Shown piece after piece: positions 47,908-57,031 of a DNA stretch of 64,000 nt. Origin of the DNA: Shimia sp. (GTDB lineage: Bacteria; Pseudomonadota; Alphaproteobacteria; Rhodobacterales; Rhodobacteraceae). Numbering within the stretch: the first letter of the stretch is position 1; each line of letters begins with the position of its first letter. The notes beneath the pieces were generated by a model. It saw only the letters and a program-made list of their open reading frames with translations, did not search any database and was not told where the DNA came from. The stretch is from NCBI RefSeq assembly GCF_022448905.1, contig NZ_JAKVCW010000004.1:186001-250000 (forward strand), in the 5' to 3' direction. The position numbers were made by a program, and so were the translations under genes.

Positions 47908-50900
47908 CTATTCAGCGGCCGCAGCCACCGCATCTCGCTGTTGCAACGCCGCCAGAAGCTCTTCGCGCCGTTTTGCAGCTTTGGCTTCATTCGCCACTTT
48001 GACGGGCCCAAAGCCTTTTATCTGCAACGGCAATTCCGCCAGCGCCACTGCGGCTTCCGGTGCCTGCGCCCCAAAATCGGCAACCACTTTGGCCATATCC
48101 GCCTCATACTGCGCAATGAGCGCCCGTTCCATTTTGCGCTCCGGATGACGCCCAAACGGATCCAACGCCGTGCCCCGCAGAGCTTTCAACTTCGCCAAAA
48201 TCGGGAACATACGCATCATGCCCGCGCCATACTCGGTCTTGAGTGGACGTCCGTTTGGCCCCTCTTTTGCGAGAAGTGGCGGCGACAGGTGCACCTTCAT
48301 CTCAAAGTTGCCTTCAAAGACCTCCTCTGCCTTCGCCCGCGTCTCCAGATGCAGGCGCGCGACCTCATATTCGTCCTTATAGGCCAATAATTTATGGTAC
48401 CCCAAAGCCACCGCCTCTTTCAGACGCGCATCCTCAATGCCATCCACCAGCTTGCGGTATTTCTTCGCTAGCCCGTTGCCCTGGTATTTCACCAGATGTT
48501 CCGCACGGAAGGCGATCTTCTCCTCCAGCGTCTTGGGCTTCTGCACCACTTTCGGCTCCAACATGCTTGCCGCCTGCTCCGGGTAGAGCACCGCCCAGCG
48601 TCCAATCTCAAACGCCCGCAAGTTCTTCTCCACCGCAGCGCCGTTGAGCTCGATCGCGCTCACAATTGCCTCATGGCTGACCGGCACCAGACCCTTTTGC
48701 CAAGCCGCGCCAAACACCATCATGTTGGAGAAAATCGCATCCCCCATGACCACACGGGATAGCTCAGACGCATCAAACAGCGCCAGCTTTTCACGCAGGC
48801 GCGCTTGCAAGGCCACCTCCAACCGCCCAGTGGGTAGTTTGAATTCCGTGTCCTGCGTAAAGCTGCCAGTGATAATCTCATGGCTGTTCACCACCGCGCC
48901 GGTGCGCCCCGCAGAGGTCAGTCCCAAGGTCTTCGCCCCGGCACTCACCACCAGATCGCCCCCAATCAGGGCATCACATTCGCCCGTCGCCACACGCACG
49001 GCGCTGATCGCTTCCGAGGTCTCGGCAACACGGCAATGGATATGTACCGCCCCGCCCTTTTGGGCCAAGCCAGCCATTTCCATCATGCCTGCCGCTTTTC
49101 CGTCAATCTGCGCTGCCTGAGACAGGATTGCACCAATGGTCACAACGCCGGTGCCACCAACTCCGGTGATCACCACATTATGCGTGCCCTCAATCGGCTT
49201 GATCTCCGGCATCGCCATCGGCGGCAATTCCAAGGCCGCCGTGGCGCCTTTGCGGATTTTGGCGCCTTCGACGGTCACAAAACTCGGGCAAAACCCGTTG
49301 AGGCAGCTGAAATCCTTGTTGCAGCTCGACTGGTTGATCTTGCGCTTGCGCCCCAACTCGGTCTCCACTGGCTCAATCGAAATACAGTTGGATTGCACCC
49401 CACAATCGCCACAGCCCTCACAAATGTCTGTATTGATGAACACCCGACGATCCGGATCAGGAAACTGCCCCCGTTTGCGCCGACGCCGCTTTTCGCTGGC
49501 GCAGGTCTGCACATAAACAATGCAGCTTACACCGCTGATTTCTCTAAATTTCTCTTCGACATTCACCAGCTCCGCGCGTTCATGGAACGTGATGCCAGCC
49601 GGGAACACGGACTGATCCACATCCTCTTTCTCATCATAGACCACCGCCACATGCTGCACCCCCATGGCGCGCACTTCGTCGGCAATTTTCTGCGGGCTCA
49701 GCCCGCCATCGTTGGCCTGCCCGCCGGTCATCGCCACAGCGTCATTGAACAGGATCTTGTAGGTGATGGTGGTGCCCGCCGCCAACGCCGCGCGGATCGC
49801 CTGCACACCGGAGTGATTATATGTCCCATCCCCCAGGTTCTGAAACACATGTTTGGTCTTGCTAAACGGCGCCTCGCCAATCCAGTTCGCGCCCTCGCCG
49901 CCCATATGTGTATAGCCAGAGGTCTCCCTGTCCATCCACTGCACCATGTAGTGACAACCGATCCCAGCGTAGGCGCGACTGCCTTCTGGCAGCTTGGTGG
50001 ACGTATTGTGCGGACACCCGGAACAGAACCAAGGCGTGCGCACCGCAATATCCTCGGCATTATCGGCCCGTTGCGCTTCCTTTAGCGCGTTCATGCCCGC
50101 CTTCACCGCGTCAGTGCCGCGGCCTTCCTCAACAAAAATATCGCCCAGCTTCTCAGCAATCATAATCGGATCAAGCGCGCCCCGCGTCGGGAACAGCTCT
50201 TGCCGGTTTAGATCACTCAGTCCACCTTTGTACCATCCGTAAACCCGCCGTCCGTTGCGATCATCAAACAGCGCTTCTTTGATCTGAACCTCGATCAGCT
50301 TGCGCTTTTCTTCCACGACCACAATCAAATCAAGCCCTTCGGCCCACTCCCGGAAGGTCGTCATATCCATCGGAAACGTCTGACCGATCTTGTAGGTGCT
50401 GATCCCCAACCGCTCGGATTCCGCTTCATCAATGCCCAGCAGATCCAGGGCATGCACCAAATCCAGCCAGTTCTTTCCGGCGGCCACCAATCCTATCTTC
50501 GCACCGGGTTTGCCCCAAATGCGCTTGTCCATCTTGTTCGCCCGCGAAAACGCTTCCGCCGCTTGCCGCTTGTAATCAATGATCCGCGCTTCTTGGGCAT
50601 GTGGCGTATCGTTCAACCGGATGTTCAGCCCGCCTTCGGGCATATCAAACTCCGGCGTCACAAACTCCAATCGATGCGGGTCACCATTGACCACCGCCGT
50701 GGCTTCAATGGTGTCCTTCATGGTTTTCAGGCCAACCCAAACGCCTGCAAACCGGCTCAGCGCAAGGCCGTACAGGCCAAAATCCATGATCTCCTGCACG
50801 CCTGCAGGGGACACCACAGGCATATAGGCATCCACGAGCGCCCATTCTGACTGGTGCAGCACTGTGGAGCTTTCGCCGGTATGATCGTCGCCCATCGCCA

Positions 50901-51324
50901 TCAGCACACCGCCGTTGGGGCTGGTGCCTGCCATATTGGCATGGCGCATCACGTCCCCTGTGCGGTCCACCCCAGGCCCTTTGCCGTACCACAGACCAAA
51001 GACGCCATCGAACTTGCCTTCTCCGCGCAGCTCCGCCTGCTGGCTGCCCCACAGCTGCGTCGCCGCAAGATCCTCGTTCAAGCCGGATTGAAACAACACG
51101 TCATGCGCGGTGAGCTCTTTCTCGGCCCGCATCATCTGACTGTCCACAGCGCCCAGCGGTGATCCGCGATACCCTGTCACATAGCCAGCGGTGTTCAGCC
51201 CAGCCTTCGTGTCCCGTGCCTTTTGCATCAACATCAACCGCACCAAAGCTTGTGTGCCGTTTAGCATCACATTGTCTTTGGTCAGGTCCAAACGGTCGTT
51301 CAAAGACACCTTCTGGATACTCAT
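47908..51324 (-). CDS. indolepyruvate ferredoxin oxidoreductase, alpha-beta fusion
   Basis: A 1138-residue fused 2-oxoacid:ferredoxin oxidoreductase. An N-terminal pyruvate-binding domain (YRGSPLG) is followed by the thiamine-diphosphate domain (GCPHNTS, GIGCHYM, GDGTYNHSG, NDAVAMTGGQ), a ferredoxin-like insert (CEGCGDCGVQSNC and SCNKDFSCLNGFCPSF, about 650-700), and a gamma-type domain (ITGVGGTGVVTIGAIL). It oxidises aryl-pyruvates to acyl-CoA with reduced ferredoxin. The ATG at 51324 after GGGAG is preferred to one 9 codons upstream. Confidence 0.92.
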   Translation of the reverse strand: MSIQKVSLNDRLDLTKDNVMLNGTQALVRLMLMQKARDTKAGLNTAGYVTGYRGSPLGAVDSQMMRAEKELTAHDVLFQSGLNEDLAATQLWGSQQAELRGEGKFDGVFGLWYGKGPGVDRTGDVMRHANMAGTSPNGGVLMAMGDDHTGESSTVLHQSEWALVDAYMPVVSPAGVQEIMDFGLYGLALSRFAGVWVGLKTMKDTIEATAVVNGDPHRLEFVTPEFDMPEGGLNIRLNDTPHAQEARIIDYKRQAAEAFSRANKMDKRIWGKPGAKIGLVAAGKNWLDLVHALDLLGIDEAESERLGISTYKIGQTFPMDMTTFREWAEGLDLIVVVEEKRKLIEVQIKEALFDDRNGRRVYGWYKGGLSDLNRQELFPTRGALDPIMIAEKLGDIFVEEGRGTDAVKAGMNALKEAQRADNAEDIAVRTPWFCSGCPHNTSTKLPEGSRAYAGIGCHYMVQWMDRETSGYTHMGGEGANWIGEAPFSKTKHVFQNLGDGTYNHSGVQAIRAALAAGTTITYKILFNDAVAMTGGQANDGGLSPQKIADEVRAMGVQHVAVVYDEKEDVDQSVFPAGITFHERAELVNVEEKFREISGVSCIVYVQTCASEKRRRRKRGQFPDPDRRVFINTDICEGCGDCGVQSNCISIEPVETELGRKRKINQSSCNKDFSCLNGFCPSFVTVEGAKIRKGATAALELPPMAMPEIKPIEGTHNVVITGVGGTGVVTIGAILSQAAQIDGKAAGMMEMAGLAQKGGAVHIHCRVAETSEAISAVRVATGECDALIGGDLVVSAGAKTLGLTSAGRTGAVVNSHEIITGSFTQDTEFKLPTGRLEVALQARLREKLALFDASELSRVVMGDAIFSNMMVFGAAWQKGLVPVSHEAIVSAIELNGAAVEKNLRAFEIGRWAVLYPEQAASMLEPKVVQKPKTLEEKIAFRAEHLVKYQGNGLAKKYRKLVDGIEDARLKEAVALGYHKLLAYKDEYEVARLHLETRAKAEEVFEGNFEMKVHLSPPLLAKEGPNGRPLKTEYGAGMMRMFPILAKLKALRGTALDPFGRHPERKMERALIAQYEADMAKVVADFGAQAPEAAVALAELPLQIKGFGPVKVANEAKAAKRREELLAALQQRDAVAAAAE

Positions 51325-51485
51325 CTTGCGCTCCCCTCGCTGGACGGTCATTCCAATATACGGAAAATATTAGGTCGCAGAATCTGACCTATGCAATAAT
51401 TTTTTTTGAACACCCGTTCGTTTAGCGCTTCTCTGTGCCGCCGAGGACACCGCAACACTACAGTGTAGCCATTTGTCTTAACACA

Positions 51486-51517
51486 ATAAAACCGGCGAAA
51501 AGCACCTGTCCGCCGGT
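51486..51517 (-). terminator. terminator after the GGDEF-EAL gene
   Basis: On the minus strand ACCGGCG (51517-51511) pairs with CGCCGGT (51497-51491), then TTTATT. Confidence 0.6.
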
Positions 51518-51548
51518 CTTTATTCAAGCTTTTGAGAGGATGGTTCCG

Positions 51549-53150
51549 TTACGTCCCGACGACCTTAGCCAAAGACACCGGCACCGTTGGCAAATCCTGC
51601 CACGCGCCGTCCAGAAGCTCACCAACCTGATCGCCCGGAACCGCTTTCTCAAACAAGAACCCTTGCCCGCGCTGGCACTGCAAATAACTGACATACGCCA
51701 AGTCTTCGACCGTCTCGATGCCTTCGGCTGTGACCTCCAGATGAAGCCCCTGCGCCAGGGACACAATGCCGGATACAATCTTCTGACACTCCGCGCGTTT
51801 GGCAATATTGGTCACAAAACTGCGGTCAATCTTCAGCCGGTCAAACGGCAGGTTCTGCAACGCGGTCAGGCTCGAATAACCGGTGCCAAAATCATCCAGA
51901 GCAATCGCCACACCAAGCGCCTTAAGCTCTTCCAGCTTCGCCCGCGCTTCACCAAAATCATCAATCACCGAACTTTCGGTCACTTCCACAATCAACCGCT
52001 CAGGTGGGAAGCCGGTGCCTTCCAAAACCATCCGGATTGACGGCACCAGATTGGGGTCTTTGAACTGCACACCGGACACATTGAACGACAGGGTCAAAGG
52101 CCGCGCCCAGTCTTTGGCCTGCACACAGGCCTGCCGCAACACGCTCAAGCCCAATGTGCCAATCTGCCCGCTGTCTTCGGCAATCTCGATAAACACACCC
52201 GGCGGAATGGACCCGCGTTCCGGATGAAACCACCGCGCAAGAATCTCCACACCGCTCACATGATTTGCGTCGATCTCCACGATGGGCTGGAACCAGGGGG
52301 CCACTTGGTCGTGCGCAATCGCATCCCGCAAGTCCGCCGCAATGGTCTCTCGATCCATCGCCTGCCGGTCCTGATCCGCGTCATACCAAGAAAACCGCCC
52401 GCGCCCTTCCGCCTTGGCCACGCCCATGGCCTTATCTGCCCGGCGCATCACTTCGGTTATGTCATCGCCATAGCGCAGCGCCACAAGCCCAACGGACGCG
52501 CCGATAAATACGGCTTTTTCCCCAAAGAAAAACGGCTGTGCAATTTCATGCACCAACCTTTGCGCGGCCCGCTCTGCCTGTACTGCATTGGCAGTCTCAT
52601 CCAGTAAAACTGCAAACTCATCGCCGCCCAGACGCGCCACGGTGCCACTAGCCTGCGCTTCCAACTTCAGCCGCTCCGCCACCTCCTGCAGCGTCGCATC
52701 ACCAATCTCATGGCCGTGCAAGCTGTTGACCGGATTAAATTTGTCCAAATCCATCAGTGCGATATAGCGCGGCGCATCTGACGGGCTCAGCGCCTGCGCC
52801 ACTCCCCGCGCAATCTCCTTAAACGCCCGCCGGTTCAGCACGCCGGTCATCGGATCATGCCGCGCCTTGGCGGATGCCGCCTGGCGCATCGCCTCTTTCT
52901 CGCGCGCCATCCGGCGCAAGTGCCGCGCCTGATAGATCACCGAGAACAACAGCGCGACAGTCAACAACAGCACCAGCACTGCAAGCTCATCCAGCTCCCA
53001 GTCTTCATGAGCCCGGCTAAAGTCATAAAACGCTTCAAACAGGTCCAACTCGCCAAGGATCGGGAACAAGGCAATCGCCGTCAGAAAAATTCCACCATGC
53101 ACTAGATGATGCCAGCGGAGTTTTGCCTTGAGCCGAGATAGTACCTGCAT
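51549..53150 (-). CDS. membrane GGDEF-EAL cyclic-di-GMP enzyme
   Basis: A 533-residue protein with two N-terminal helices (IFLTAIALFPILG and ELAVLVLLLTVALLFSVIY), a GGDEF domain with intact RLGGDEFAV and TGVLNRRAF, and an EAL domain with EIL at the EAL position and the metal/catalytic residues NVSG, EVTES, DDFGTG, KID and AEGIET kept. Both synthesis and breakdown of c-di-GMP are possible. No periplasmic sensor domain: the two helices are about 15 residues apart. Divergent from the LysR gene. Confidence 0.92.
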   Translation of the reverse strand: MQVLSRLKAKLRWHHLVHGGIFLTAIALFPILGELDLFEAFYDFSRAHEDWELDELAVLVLLLTVALLFSVIYQARHLRRMAREKEAMRQAASAKARHDPMTGVLNRRAFKEIARGVAQALSPSDAPRYIALMDLDKFNPVNSLHGHEIGDATLQEVAERLKLEAQASGTVARLGGDEFAVLLDETANAVQAERAAQRLVHEIAQPFFFGEKAVFIGASVGLVALRYGDDITEVMRRADKAMGVAKAEGRGRFSWYDADQDRQAMDRETIAADLRDAIAHDQVAPWFQPIVEIDANHVSGVEILARWFHPERGSIPPGVFIEIAEDSGQIGTLGLSVLRQACVQAKDWARPLTLSFNVSGVQFKDPNLVPSIRMVLEGTGFPPERLIVEVTESSVIDDFGEARAKLEELKALGVAIALDDFGTGYSSLTALQNLPFDRLKIDRSFVTNIAKRAECQKIVSGIVSLAQGLHLEVTAEGIETVEDLAYVSYLQCQRGQGFLFEKAVPGDQVGELLDGAWQDLPTVPVSLAKVVGT

Positions 53151-53531
53151 TTAGTGCCTCGCCTATTGCTTAAAACACTGTTTTCAAACGCTTCCTAACC
53201 AAAGGTTAACAACCCAGTAACCACACTTTAGTTTTTGCAGCGAAATAAAGGGGGCATTTGATCAAACATCACCTAGCGCCCGCAAACAATGCCGAAGCTT
53301 CGTGATCAAACCCAAGTACCACCTATGCCAAATTCTTTGGCATTTCGCCCAATGGACAGCCCCACCCCTCAATTCGAATAGGCCTCTCCGCAAAGTGATG
53401 TTTTTTCGTGAAAACTTCACTTTCCCTTCCCAGTCTATAGGCGTATCAGCGCAGTTCCAAGCCTCCCCACGGTCAGTTTTTCTTTGACTGAGAACTAACC
53501 GCATGACACAAAACAAAAAAATGGAGCTACC
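53151..53531. other. 381-bp divergent control region between GGDEF-EAL and LysR genes
   Basis: It contains the palindrome TGCCAAA-TTC-TTTGGCA (53326-53342), a perfect 7-bp stem, and T-rich stretches toward the LysR gene. The palindrome has the symmetrical T-N11-A look of a LysR site, though a short hairpin cannot be excluded. No convincing coding frame. Confidence 0.5.
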
Positions 53532-54437
53532 ATGGATTGGGACAAACTCAGGATTTTTCACGCCGTTGCTGATGCTGGCAGTCTGACCCACGCCGGCGAC
53601 GTTTTGCACCTGTCTCAATCCGCTGTCTCACGCCAAATCCGTGCACTCGAAGAAAGCCTGAACACCACCCTCTTCCATCGTCACGCCCGCGGCCTGATCC
53701 TGACTGAGCAAGGCGAGCTCCTGTTTGACGCCACCACGGCGATGAACAAACGTCTGGACGCCGCATCTGCCCGCATCCGCGACAGCGAAGAAGAAGTGTT
53801 CGGCGAGCTGCGTGTCACCACCACCATCGGCTTTGGCACGCTCTGGCTGGCCCCGCGCCTGGCAAAACTCTACGAGCAATACCCAGACCTCAACATCGAT
53901 CTGATGCTTGAGGAAAAGGTGCTCGACTTGCCGATGCGCGAGGCCGACGTGGCCATCCGCATGAAAGAGCCGAGCCAGGCCGACCTTATTCGCAAACGTC
54001 TGATGAGCGTGCGGATGCGTCTCTATGCATCCCAAAGCTATCTGGAAACCCACGGCGAACCCCAGACCCTCAAGGATCTCATCCAGCACCGTCTGATCTG
54101 CCAAAACGTGACCTCAGAACAGGTTGGCGCAGGCGCGAGTTTTGTCACCAGCCTCTTGGCCAATGACATCACCAAGATGCTTTACGTGAATAACTACTTT
54201 GGCGTCCTTCAAGCGGTCAGCCATGACCTCGGCATCGGCGTGTTGCCGGACTATCTGATGCAGGATTTCCCGGATCTGGTGCGCGTCGGCACTGAAATTG
54301 AATCCGCCGAAGTCCCTGTGTATCTGGCCTTTCCGGAAGAATTGCGCCAATCCAAGCGCATTGCGGCCTTCCGCGACTTTGTGCAGGAAGAGATCATTTT
54401 GCACCGCAAGCAATTGCGGGAAAAAGACATTTCCTGA
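53532..54437 (+). CDS. LysR-family transcription regulator
   Basis: A 301-residue regulator. The N-terminal winged helix-turn-helix reads LRIFHAVADAGSLTHAG with SQSAVSRQIRALEESL, then a periplasmic-binding-protein-like effector domain (TIGFGTLWLAP, LIQHRLICQN, LGIGVLPDYL). GGAG precedes the ATG. It is divergent from the GGDEF-EAL gene and precedes the candidate small RNA. Target genes and inducer unknown. Confidence 0.9.
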   Translation: MDWDKLRIFHAVADAGSLTHAGDVLHLSQSAVSRQIRALEESLNTTLFHRHARGLILTEQGELLFDATTAMNKRLDAASARIRDSEEEVFGELRVTTTIGFGTLWLAPRLAKLYEQYPDLNIDLMLEEKVLDLPMREADVAIRMKEPSQADLIRKRLMSVRMRLYASQSYLETHGEPQTLKDLIQHRLICQNVTSEQVGAGASFVTSLLANDITKMLYVNNYFGVLQAVSHDLGIGVLPDYLMQDFPDLVRVGTEIESAEVPVYLAFPEELRQSKRIAAFRDFVQEEIILHRKQLREKDIS

Positions 54438-54488
54438 GCTATGCAATGCGCGCATAGCGGGCATGCTGCGGGTGCGACAGAATATCTC

Positions 54489-54517
54489 TTGAAGGTTCAC
54501 AAACTGACTACTAATTC
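54489..54517 (+). promoter_or_regulatory. candidate promoter of the small RNA
   Basis: TTGAAG (54489-54494), 17-nt spacer, TAATTC (54512-54517). CTTGAA-type -35 elements are typical of RpoH-type promoters in Rhodobacter. It is placed about 50 bp after the LysR stop. Confidence 0.45.
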
Positions 54518-54523
54518 ATCTCT

Positions 54524-54607
54524 CGAAGGCGTTGACTGCTTATACGCTCAGCGCTTTCACCTCCCTGTTGGACTAAGGCCGAGCTTATTGCTCGGCCCTT
54601 TTTTTTT
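54524..54607 (+). ncRNA. candidate small RNA with CCUCCC loop (CcsR/cuckoo-like)
   Basis: About 84 nt from the predicted start to the terminator. A small hairpin pairs CAGCG (54549-54553) with TGTTG (54566-54570, two G-T wobbles), exposing CTTTCACCTCCC in the loop, an anti-Shine-Dalgarno sequence. The 3' end is a perfect terminator: GGCCGAGC, TTATT, GCTCGGCC, T run. This is the layout I associate with the stress-induced CcsR ('cuckoo') RNAs of Rhodobacter, usually found behind a DUF1127 gene, which is absent here. Inference from motif and layout. Confidence 0.45.
54577..54607 (+). terminator. strong intrinsic terminator
   Basis: GGCCGAGC (54577-54584), loop TTATT, GCTCGGCC (54590-54597), CC? 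no: one C then nine T residues to 54607. It ends the candidate small RNA and any LysR read-through. Confidence 0.88.
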
Positions 54608-54725
54608 GCCATTTCAGAACCTGAAATCAGTACTCTTGCCTTCCAGAGTAAGGCGAACATACCTTGACCTACTCACGTAAAAGTCATCTCTTATAGTCAA
54701 TCATTTTTTGACCGTAGAGTACCTT

Positions 54726-57008
54726 ATGAGACATATCGTTTCGAGCATTCTTCTGGCGCTGTCATTATGCGTCGTTGCAATGACCACCGCGCAGGCCCAG
54801 GGCCTGCCCACCACCACAACCTCCAGCTCCAGCGCCCCCGAGGCGGTTGAGATCAACCCCGAAGAAATGACCACAGAGGCGATCAACGCCATGGTCGCGC
54901 GCATGTCGGACGACGAAGTCCGCGCCGTGCTGCTGGACCGGCTGGATGCCGTGGCTGCGGCGCAGTCCGAAGAAGCCGCCCCCAAAAGCCTCGTGGAACG
55001 CGCCACTAATCTGTGGCATGCCTTTTCCCAGCCGCTTCTCGGAGCGGTCCGCAAACTGCCCGCGCTGGTGCCGGCACAAATCACCGCCTTCCAGAACTTT
55101 GCTGAAACCTACGGTGGCTTTGGCGGCGTGCTCACCCTCTTTGGTCTGACAGCCCTGTTGCTGGCAGTAGGCCTCGGCGTGGAATACGCCGTCCGCACCT
55201 GGCTGATCAAAGTGCGCAACCCGGAGCCCGCCGAGTCCGGCGCCACCCTGCGCGAGTCCGTGACTTTCCTGTTCAAGCGCTTCCTGCGTGAGATTTTTGG
55301 TCTGGTGATCTTTTACATCACCATCCGCACACTTGGCCGCACCTTCTTGGACGCGCAAGCAGTCACCTTTGTCGCGCCATTCATCGGCTATATGATCTGG
55401 ATGCCGCGCATCGCTGCCGCCTTCTCCCGTTTCCTGATGGCCCCTAACCGTCCTGACCTGCGCCTGGTGAATGTGAACGACCATTGGGCCAGCTTCATCC
55501 ACCGCCACATCATCGGCATCGTCATTCTGGGCGGCGCCACCATCTTTGTGGTCGACTTCAACGTGGTGAACGGCGTGGCTGCGGGTGAAACCCGCATCGG
55601 CTTCTGGATCGACAGCATGGTCTACGTCTACATCGCCTATGTTGCCTGGACCGCCCGCGAAGGTCTCAGCGAGATGATGCGCGGCGACGATCCTGATCGC
55701 ACTGAGTTTGATGAGTCAGTGGCCCGCATCTACCCCTATTTCGCCATGGGCGTTGCCGGTGCCACCTGGGTGCTGGTCTCCACGCTGATTGGCCTGGGCA
55801 AAGTGCAACTGCTGCTGGGTGGTGCACACTACACCACCATGTTCTGGCTGCTGATCGCCCCGGTGATCGACACCGGCATTCGCGGCCTTGTCCGCCACGT
55901 GGTTCCGCCAATGCAGGGCGAAGGCCAAGTGGCGCATGACGCTTACATCGCCACCAAGCGCAGCTACGTGCGCATCGGCCGTGTGATCGCGGTTGGCGCC
56001 GTGCTCGTCATCATCACCCGCACCTGGAATGTCTCTTTGCTCAGCCTTCTTCAGGAAGGTGCAGGCATCGGCGACAACCTCTTCAGCTTCGCCATGACCG
56101 CGATTGTCGGCTATGTCGTCTATGAAGGCGTGAGCCTCTACATCAACCGCCGTCTGGCGGCAGAAATGACCGCGCTGGGCATGTCGCAGGAAGATGCCGA
56201 CAACGAAATGGGCGGCGGCGGCGGCTCTCGCCTCTCCACCGTATTGCCTCTCGCGCTGGTTACAGCACAGGGCGCGATCATCGTGGTCTTCACCCTCTTG
56301 GCCATCGGCAACCTCGGCGTCGACATCACGCCGCTCTTGGCTGGTGCCGGGATCGCTGGTCTGGCGATTGGTTTTGGCGCGCAGAAACTGGTGACCGATG
56401 TGGTCTCCGGCGTGTTCTTCCTGGTGGATGACGCCTTCCGCGTTGGCGAATATGTCGAGATCGAAGGCACCATGGGCGCGGTTGAGAAAATCTCGATCCG
56501 CTCGATGCAGCTGCGCCACCACCGCGGCCCGGTACACACCATCCCCTATGGCGAAATCCCCAAGCTCACAAACTATTCCCGTGACTGGGTGATCATGAAG
56601 CTCAAATTCACCGTGCCGTTTGACACCAATCCAAACCAGGTGAAAAAGATCTTCAAAAAGATCGGTCAGGAGATGCTGCAAGAGGAGCTCTACAAAGACG
56701 ACTTCCTGCAGCCTTTCAAATCGCAAGGTGTGTTTGACTTTGACGATGTGGGTATGATCATCCGCGGTAAATTCATGGCCAAACCCGGCAAGCAGTTTAT
56801 GATCCGCAAAGAGATCTACAACCGCGTGAAAGCCGAGTTCAACGCCGCAGGCATCGACTTCGCCCGCCGCGAAGTGCGCGTGGCCTTGCCGGATGGTGCC
56901 AAGGACCTGCCGGAGGCAGAGAAAACCGCGCTCACAGCTGCCGCAGCAGCAGCCGCTCAGCAGCAAGAAGAGCAAGCCGCCGCCGCGCCCGCCAAGGGAC
57001 CGGATTGA
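54726..57008 (+). CDS. large MscS-family mechanosensitive channel
   Basis: A 760-residue channel. A signal peptide (about 1-25, cut after AQAQ) and a periplasmic region precede several helices; the pore helix and MscS beta-domain lie at about 530-660 (GLAIGFGAQKLVTDVV, FRVGEYVEIEG, IPYGEIPKLTNYSRDW), followed by an alpha/beta domain and an Ala/Gln tail. Such channels open under membrane tension and release solutes. ATG at 54726 is chosen over an upstream TTG. A beta-barrel gene follows after 23 bp. Confidence 0.92.
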   Translation: MRHIVSSILLALSLCVVAMTTAQAQGLPTTTTSSSSAPEAVEINPEEMTTEAINAMVARMSDDEVRAVLLDRLDAVAAAQSEEAAPKSLVERATNLWHAFSQPLLGAVRKLPALVPAQITAFQNFAETYGGFGGVLTLFGLTALLLAVGLGVEYAVRTWLIKVRNPEPAESGATLRESVTFLFKRFLREIFGLVIFYITIRTLGRTFLDAQAVTFVAPFIGYMIWMPRIAAAFSRFLMAPNRPDLRLVNVNDHWASFIHRHIIGIVILGGATIFVVDFNVVNGVAAGETRIGFWIDSMVYVYIAYVAWTAREGLSEMMRGDDPDRTEFDESVARIYPYFAMGVAGATWVLVSTLIGLGKVQLLLGGAHYTTMFWLLIAPVIDTGIRGLVRHVVPPMQGEGQVAHDAYIATKRSYVRIGRVIAVGAVLVIITRTWNVSLLSLLQEGAGIGDNLFSFAMTAIVGYVVYEGVSLYINRRLAAEMTALGMSQEDADNEMGGGGGSRLSTVLPLALVTAQGAIIVVFTLLAIGNLGVDITPLLAGAGIAGLAIGFGAQKLVTDVVSGVFFLVDDAFRVGEYVEIEGTMGAVEKISIRSMQLRHHRGPVHTIPYGEIPKLTNYSRDWVIMKLKFTVPFDTNPNQVKKIFKKIGQEMLQEELYKDDFLQPFKSQGVFDFDDVGMIIRGKFMAKPGKQFMIRKEIYNRVKAEFNAAGIDFARREVRVALPDGAKDLPEAEKTALTAAAAAAAQQQEEQAAAAPAKGPD

Positions 57009-57031
57009 TCCGGCCCCATAAAGGACAGACT

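Noticed and set aside
55716-56975. 419-codon open frame on the minus strand
   Set aside because: Antisense to the MscS gene; His/Asp/Gly-rich with no family features.
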